DNA of 26,955 nucleotides from an uncultured Eubacteriales bacterium (lineage in GTDB: Bacteria > Bacillota > Clostridia > Oscillospirales > Acutalibacteraceae), in contig CAKVBG010000007.1 in the NCBI GenBank assembly GCA_934725345.1, positions 1-26,955 on the forward strand, read 5' to 3'. This document shows positions 22,688 to 26,955 of the stretch, one piece after another (positions within the stretch are counted from its first letter, which is position 1; every line of letters begins with the position of its first letter). The notes beneath the pieces are model-generated. The model saw only the letters and a program-made list of their open reading frames with translations. It did not search any database and was not told where the DNA came from. The position numbers were made by a program, and so were the translations under genes.

Positions 22688-25513
22688 TTGAAAAACACAT
22701 TTGAAAAAATAATGGAAAAGATAGAAAAAGAAAATAAACTTACAGAGTTACTTAAAATAGAAAATACAAAAGAACTCTATGCTTTTCTTCATGAAAATGG
22801 CTACTACAAGTCGGAAAAGGAATTCAAAGCAGAAATTGAAAAACTTGTAGAAGAAACAGCAATAGATTTAGAAGATTCAGAACTAGGCGCGGTGGCAGGA
22901 GGTACTACAAAGAATAAATTAACAAAATTAACATCCGCGGGGATGGCTTCGTTGTTGGCTTTAGGTGCTTCCCCTATATCTTCAAAAGCGCATGCTAGAG
23001 ATGTTTACTATTTCTCAGACTATCAAGCTGCAGCAGTGCAAAAATCTGCAAAAAACAATAGTTCCAGTGCTAAAAAAATAATTCTTGCCGCACTTGGAAT
23101 TGGCGGAGCAGGCACTGTTATTGGTGTTGGTGGTTTGGGAGCTTACATGCTTTACAAACATCATAAAAGTAAAAGCAATCCTCAAGATGTTAATCCCCCA
23201 CCAACAGCTGACATAAAAATGTCAATTGAAGACGAGGCAACACCGCCAGAAGAATCAACTCAAGAAATTACCGATACGCCGCAAGAAACGATTGATCCCC
23301 CTGAACAAAGTTATGGTGGAATAGAAAAGGACGAACCGGCGCCCGAGAATCCAGAAGATGATTATGTAGGTTCATCGAACCCTGAAAGAACTCAAGAGGA
23401 ACCTGAGCAGCCTGAAATCAATGAAGACTTCCAAAGACAATTAAAAGAGGAAAAAGAAAGGCGTCAGCGGGAAGAAGAACAAGCCAGAGTAGAAGCGGAA
23501 CGCAGGCTTCAAAAAATTGGAGAATTGGAAAATTCAATTACTCGATTGGAGGAAAATATCAAATTTTGTTTAGAATTCAAAAAAAACGAAGAAAACATAG
23601 AGTGTCAGGTCAGTGATTTAAAAGCACAACTTGAATCACTGGATGGATTAAAAAAAGAAATTAATCTCTTAAAAAATGACTCCTCAAGAAGCCTGGATGG
23701 AGTTTCGAGTGAACTTGAGGAATTAGAGATAAAACGCAGAATTACCAGTTGGCACATTGACGTTTTGTTATTGTCAAGGGAATTATTCTTTAAGGAAATT
23801 TCAAGTGATGCAGCTTCACTTCTTAGGGAAATGACTGTATTTGAAACCAGTATGAATTCTTTAGATTCTGGTGAAAAAAAGTCGCGAGCCGATGCTTTGA
23901 TACAGCGAGCTACGGAACTTGTGGTGCGCCACAACGAAGAAAAAGAAAGCTCCCAACGTCGTTACTACAGTTTGCAGTCAAAGTTTCGTAAATTAAATCA
24001 AAATATCAACAAGTTAAAAAACCCATCATTGAATTTCCAGGATGACAGCAGGATACCTGCATTAGAAAATGAGTATAAAGAACTAAATTCTAAAGTAAAC
24101 ACATCATTTGATGAAGCAATTAAAGATTCTTCACTTGACCTTGATAACCTGGAAGAAGAATTTGAAAAACTTCAGACGAAATTCAATGAAATTAAAGAAG
24201 ATTTTGACTCCATGATAAAAAGGCAATTTGGAGAGTACTGCGAATTAACTCCTGAAAATGAAAAACTTGTTTTTAAGATAGCTAGTGAAATATCTAATAA
24301 ATTAGGAAACGATTTGAGAAATCTTGTTGGCGTAGATATCAAAGATTTTCAACAAAGCAATGATACTGGCAAAGAAAAAACTGTACAATCTTCTTCACAA
24401 AGTGATGTTATTAACAGCGTTAGAACTTATTTTAACTATATGTGCTGCGCCATAAACAACTACGTGTGGCCAGAAGGGAGCGACGGACACAATTTGTTGA
24501 ATCAGAAAATTGCCACGGACGATGTTCCTAGCATGTTAAATCGCTTGATAGTATCTTGCTGGCTAGCTCCTAATCTCGACCAAAACAAGTTAAAAAACGT
24601 CCAAGAATGTATACGTACTATAAGGACTAATTATATGAACCTTAATAATAATTTTGGCATAAGGTTATTTGGTTACGAAATTGTAGATTCACTGCGAGAT
24701 ACTGGTATCAGAGATTTTATTAATTGGAACGAATTAATCAAGTGCAATAAATTTAGAGCAATTTCTGAGTTTTTGATAGCATTAAAAGAAAAAAATTTAA
24801 TCCATAATTATCAAAACATAAAATTAGAAAAGGGCGGTGAAGAGTATACACTTGAACAATTACTACAAACTCCATCTTTAGCTTCGGGTAGATTCACTGT
24901 GAACATTAATGATGAAAATGAAACGCAAATGTATATTGACATTAATGATTCCAGCAGTATTTTTAAATCAAGTAGTCCCATCACTAAAAGTCAAAGAGAA
25001 ACACTAGAACAAGTGTACGGTGAAATCGACTGGCTTAGATATCACATTAATCAAAATGGGACTGAACTTCTTTGTAGGGCAATAGATAGAGCCAAAGAGC
25101 TAGATTTAAATATCGAAAAAACCGAGAATACCCATTTTGATCATCCTGAATTAACCTATCCGGGAAACTCCTTTATTAAAAAACTTTGGAAACAAAACAT
25201 AAGCAATAGTAAAAATATTATTGAATTTGCAGAAAATGAATACGGTTTTACTAACATTATTCTCATTAAAATATTAATGGACAAAAGGAATAATGGTTCT
25301 GAGGTGGATACAGAAACCAATATACTTGATATCATTCATATGCTAAGTTCAATATGTAGTCTTGACAGTTATTTTAGTAAAGAACTTTTGGAAGCATCAA
25401 AAGACCCCGATTTTAAAATTAGCAAGAAGTGGCTTATGGACCAATATGATAATGTAGAGTACGCCGAATCTCTTATTAGTAAGCTTGAAAAATTAGGAAT
25501 TTACCTACCATAA
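22688..25513 (+). CDS. Nif11-leader-like membrane protein B with coiled coil, unknown function
   Basis: This 941-residue protein is a paralogue of the protein encoded just upstream. Its 72-residue leader has about 50 identical positions, ending L-E-D-S-E-L-G-A-V-A-G-G. The signal-like segment that follows ends S-S-K-A-H-A, a good signal peptidase form. A membrane helix is at about 130-156. A Pro/Glu/Asp-rich stretch (about 166-245) leads into a charged coiled coil (about 246-520). The domain shared with protein A covers about 540-750 (Y-F-N-Y-M-C-C-A-I-N-N-Y-V-W; L-N-R-L-I-V-S-C-W). The last 190 residues have no counterpart in A. The start is TTG 22688, by alignment with A and the ribosome site; GTG 22679 overlaps that site. 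A surface scaffold or adhesin role is possible but unproven. Confidence 0.8.
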   Translation: MKNTFEKIMEKIEKENKLTELLKIENTKELYAFLHENGYYKSEKEFKAEIEKLVEETAIDLEDSELGAVAGGTTKNKLTKLTSAGMASLLALGASPISSKAHARDVYYFSDYQAAAVQKSAKNNSSSAKKIILAALGIGGAGTVIGVGGLGAYMLYKHHKSKSNPQDVNPPPTADIKMSIEDEATPPEESTQEITDTPQETIDPPEQSYGGIEKDEPAPENPEDDYVGSSNPERTQEEPEQPEINEDFQRQLKEEKERRQREEEQARVEAERRLQKIGELENSITRLEENIKFCLEFKKNEENIECQVSDLKAQLESLDGLKKEINLLKNDSSRSLDGVSSELEELEIKRRITSWHIDVLLLSRELFFKEISSDAASLLREMTVFETSMNSLDSGEKKSRADALIQRATELVVRHNEEKESSQRRYYSLQSKFRKLNQNINKLKNPSLNFQDDSRIPALENEYKELNSKVNTSFDEAIKDSSLDLDNLEEEFEKLQTKFNEIKEDFDSMIKRQFGEYCELTPENEKLVFKIASEISNKLGNDLRNLVGVDIKDFQQSNDTGKEKTVQSSSQSDVINSVRTYFNYMCCAINNYVWPEGSDGHNLLNQKIATDDVPSMLNRLIVSCWLAPNLDQNKLKNVQECIRTIRTNYMNLNNNFGIRLFGYEIVDSLRDTGIRDFINWNELIKCNKFRAISEFLIALKEKNLIHNYQNIKLEKGGEEYTLEQLLQTPSLASGRFTVNINDENETQMYIDINDSSSIFKSSSPITKSQRETLEQVYGEIDWLRYHINQNGTELLCRAIDRAKELDLNIEKTENTHFDHPELTYPGNSFIKKLWKQNISNSKNIIEFAENEYGFTNIILIKILMDKRNNGSEVDTETNILDIIHMLSSICSLDSYFSKELLEASKDPDFKISKKWLMDQYDNVEYAESLISKLEKLGIYLP

Positions 25514-25568
25514 ACTTCAGAATAATTTATTTGGTAAAGGAACGGACTATCTCTTCACAAACAGGCTG

Positions 25569-25592
25569 CCCACTATGATCAAATGTAGTGGG
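25569..25592 (+). terminator. Terminator of Nif11-leader gene B
   Basis: The stem CCCACTA/TAGTGGG with a 10-base loop is followed by TAGTAAATTTTTT, 56 bases after the stop. Confidence 0.75.
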
Positions 25593-25614
25593 TAGTAAAT
25601 TTTTTCAAAAAATA

Positions 25615-25634
25615 TCCACCCTTTGATGGGTGGA
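25615..25634 (-). terminator. Terminator of the STAS/anti-sigma operon
   Basis: The stem TCCACCC/GGGTGGA with a 6-base loop runs into TATTTTTTG on the minus strand, 22 bases after the STAS gene stop. Confidence 0.75.
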
Positions 25635-25655
25635 CGTCACTATCTGATATTTAAA

Positions 25656-25988
25656 TTAACTAATTGGAGTTAAATCGAGAAAATCAACAAAGCCGGTCAT
25701 ATCGAATATTTCCATAACGGCAGGCTGAACGTTAATAATATGAAGTGCAGAGCCTGTCATAGAGTCGATTTTCTTTTTTGTATAAAGCACTGTTCTAAGC
25801 CCCGCGCTACTCATATAGCTAACATTTCCCAAGTCTAACGTCAAATCGATAACGTTTCCTCCGGTTTCTTTAATCTCTTCGAAATCTTTATCAAGTTCAT
25901 CTTGTAGATCCGGAGCTGTTTGAGTATCAATGCGCCCCTCTATAGCATAAATTAGTTTTCCCTCTTCGCGTGATTTAGAAATTTCCAT
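25656..25988 (-). CDS. STAS-domain anti-sigma factor antagonist
   Basis: This 110-residue protein is a single STAS domain of the SpoIIAA/RsbV kind. The core reads N-V-I-D-L-T-L-D-L-G-N-V-S-Y-M-S-S-A-G-L-R-T-V-L, and S60/S61 are the candidate phosphorylation sites. Unphosphorylated antagonists bind the anti-sigma kinase and free its target; phosphorylation switches them off. The gene overlaps the end of the HATPase gene before it by 14 bases and has its own AGGAGG, so the two are translated together and are probably partners. No sigma factor gene follows; a terminator does. The target of the switch therefore lies elsewhere or is not a sigma factor. Confidence 0.92.
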   Translation of the reverse strand: MEISKSREEGKLIYAIEGRIDTQTAPDLQDELDKDFEEIKETGGNVIDLTLDLGNVSYMSSAGLRTVLYTKKKIDSMTGSALHIINVQPAVMEIFDMTGFVDFLDLTPIS

Positions 25989-26427
25989 TTTGATAACCTC
26001 CTAAATTATTAATTTTTTTAGTCATTACAAGTTTATTTTTACCATCAGCATATTCGTACTCCATTTTATCCATTATATTTTTAACCATAAACACGCCCAG
26101 ACCTCCAATTTTTCTCTCACTAAGGGGCAAATTTGTGCTTACAGTTTCCCAAAGCGTGGGGTCAAAAGGAATACCAAAATCTTCAAATGTTATTTCGAGC
26201 TCGGAAGAGTCCTCTAAGCAACTTACGTTTATTTTTACCATACCTTCTGAAGAAGGATAAGCATAACGCGAAATGTTGACGAATATCTCTTCACAGCTCA
26301 TAAGAATTTTTAAGACTTCAGTTTTATCTTCATAGATAGGATAAATAAATTCTCTTAAAAATTCATAGACTTTACGCCAATTGTTTGGATTAGCAATAAT
26401 TTCAAATTTCACAGAACCATTCGGCAC
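25975..26427 (-). CDS. Anti-sigma regulatory kinase (RsbW/SpoIIAB-type HATPase)
   Basis: This protein of about 150 residues has the GHKL ATP-binding fold of serine-kinase anti-sigma factors. The N-box is C-E-E-I-F-V-N-I-S-R-Y-A-Y, followed by F-E-D-F-G-I-P-F-D-P and G-G-L-G-V-F-M-V-K-N-I-M-D near the end. It is expected to phosphorylate the STAS protein encoded next and to bind a sigma factor or another effector. GTG 26427 is chosen because GGAGG (26443-26439) lies 11 bases before it; an earlier in-frame GTG at 26445 overlaps that site and would add six residues. The gene stands between a coiled-coil protein gene and the STAS gene in one minus-strand operon. Confidence 0.88.
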   Translation of the reverse strand: MPNGSVKFEIIANPNNWRKVYEFLREFIYPIYEDKTEVLKILMSCEEIFVNISRYAYPSSEGMVKINVSCLEDSSELEITFEDFGIPFDPTLWETVSTNLPLSERKIGGLGVFMVKNIMDKMEYEYADGKNKLVMTKKINNLGGYQNGNF

Positions 26428-26462
26428 AGAATTAAATTCCTCCACAATTATTTTTTAAAATG

Positions 26463-26955
26463 TTAAGAAGCTATCGCTGCACCAGCTATGGTTGCTTTAG
26501 CAGTACCTTTAGCAGCAAGAGGAGAAATCATTGTATCTCCGTTGTTTGTGTAATTGACGTTCAAAGTTATAAGTCTGTTGAGAAGTCCTCTTAGGTCGAT
26601 ATTCTTTACCTTCTTGCTTGGATTTGTTTTAATGTACTCTCCTAAGTAACTCGTAAACTCTAAAATCATTTGGCTACGAACTCTTTCTATTTCGTTTTGC
26701 ATTTGATCTGCAGAAAGATTATTCTTGTTAGCCTCGTATTTTTTCTTGTAATGAGTCATTCTTCTTTTGTATTTATCTGCATTGGACTGCAAAACGATAT
26801 TATCTTGTTTCAACTTTGCAATCTCACCTTCCAACAAAAATTTTTCATGACTCAAATTTTGATTCTGTACGAGTAAATCATAGTACTTAGAAGAAAAATC
26901 TAAATCTTGTTTTTGAGTAGTGGCTGCAGCAATAGGCTGTGCAGGAGAATTATCC
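26463..26955 (-). CDS. Coiled-coil protein, C-terminal part (runs off the right edge)
   Basis: The frame is open from the right edge to the TAA at 26463, giving 164 visible residues; the true start lies outside the window. A TTG at 26855 is only an internal codon, since the same frame continues upstream through D-F-S-S-K-Y-Y-D-L-L-V-Q-N-Q-N. A charged heptad-like region with L-E-G-E-I-A-K-L-K-Q-D-N-I-V-L-Q is followed by K-R-R-M-T-H-Y-K-K-K-Y-E and a C-terminal stretch rich in alanine, glycine and threonine. No catalytic motif is visible and I do not recognise a family. It is 35 bases upstream of the HATPase gene, so it may take part in the same partner-switching pathway. Confidence 0.7.
   Translation of the reverse strand, partial: DNSPAQPIAAATTQKQDLDFSSKYYDLLVQNQNLSHEKFLLEGEIAKLKQDNIVLQSNADKYKRRMTHYKKKYEANKNNLSADQMQNEIERVRSQMILEFTSYLGEYIKTNPSKKVKNIDLRGLLNRLITLNVNYTNNGDTMISPLAAKGTAKATIAGAAIAS

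Noticed and set aside
1..26955. CRISPR array, insertion sequence, tRNA, rRNA or riboswitch
   Set aside because: No regularly spaced repeats, transposase motifs, tRNA-like cloverleaf with conserved loops, or recognisable riboswitch core were seen by eye; an RNA covariance search would be the decisive test.

Overview
The window is AT-rich, gene-dense DNA from a low-GC Gram-positive bacterium, most likely a member of the Clostridia. The signs are strong AGGAGG ribosome sites with frequent TTG and GTG starts, a transketolase split into two genes, an ATP-dependent formate-tetrahydrofolate ligase, a YmfF/YmfH-like M16 protease pair, a SpoIIAB/RsbW-type anti-sigma module and Nif11-type leader sequences. 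The genus cannot be read from the sequence. I see no tRNA, rRNA, CRISPR array or insertion sequence.

Layout. Positions 1-2000 are an accessory patch. It holds a partial SLOG-family gene, two XRE regulators, decayed copies of the SLOG gene start, a convincing type I toxin/antisense-RNA locus and a 44-residue Gly/Cys-rich membrane peptide. Positions 2153-9656 are mostly core genes: a phosphohexomutase; on the minus strand a small secreted or membrane protein, an M16 pair and lgt; then cytidine deaminase and a two-subunit transketolase on the plus strand. Positions 9696-11306 encode a calpain-like (C2) cysteine protease with an intact Cys/His/Asn triad. Positions 11695-15818 are a minus-strand operon: prfA, sua5-type gene, lytic transglycosylase, M18 aminopeptidase. 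Positions 15991-20844 are a plus-strand operon: M15 D,D-carboxypeptidase-like protein, fmt, a glycosyltransferase fused to a MazG-like domain, and fhs. Fhs makes the 10-formyl-THF that Fmt uses.

Positions 20965-25513 are the most unusual part. Two paralogous genes (455 and 941 residues) have matching TTGACA-N17-TAAAAT promoters. Each protein starts with a complete 72-residue Nif11-like leader ending in VAGG. In ordinary Nif11 precursors a short peptide core follows the double glycine. Here the leader is followed by a nearly identical signal-like hydrophobic segment, a transmembrane helix and a large domain shared by both proteins; the longer one also carries a Pro/Glu-rich region and a long coiled coil. 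I know of no described system with this architecture. No C39 peptidase/transporter or modifying enzyme lies in the window.

Positions 25656-26955 hold a minus-strand signalling operon: a coiled-coil protein that runs off the right edge, a HATPase anti-sigma-type kinase and a STAS antagonist, the last two overlapping. Functions of the accessory genes are inferred from motifs only; no database search was possible.
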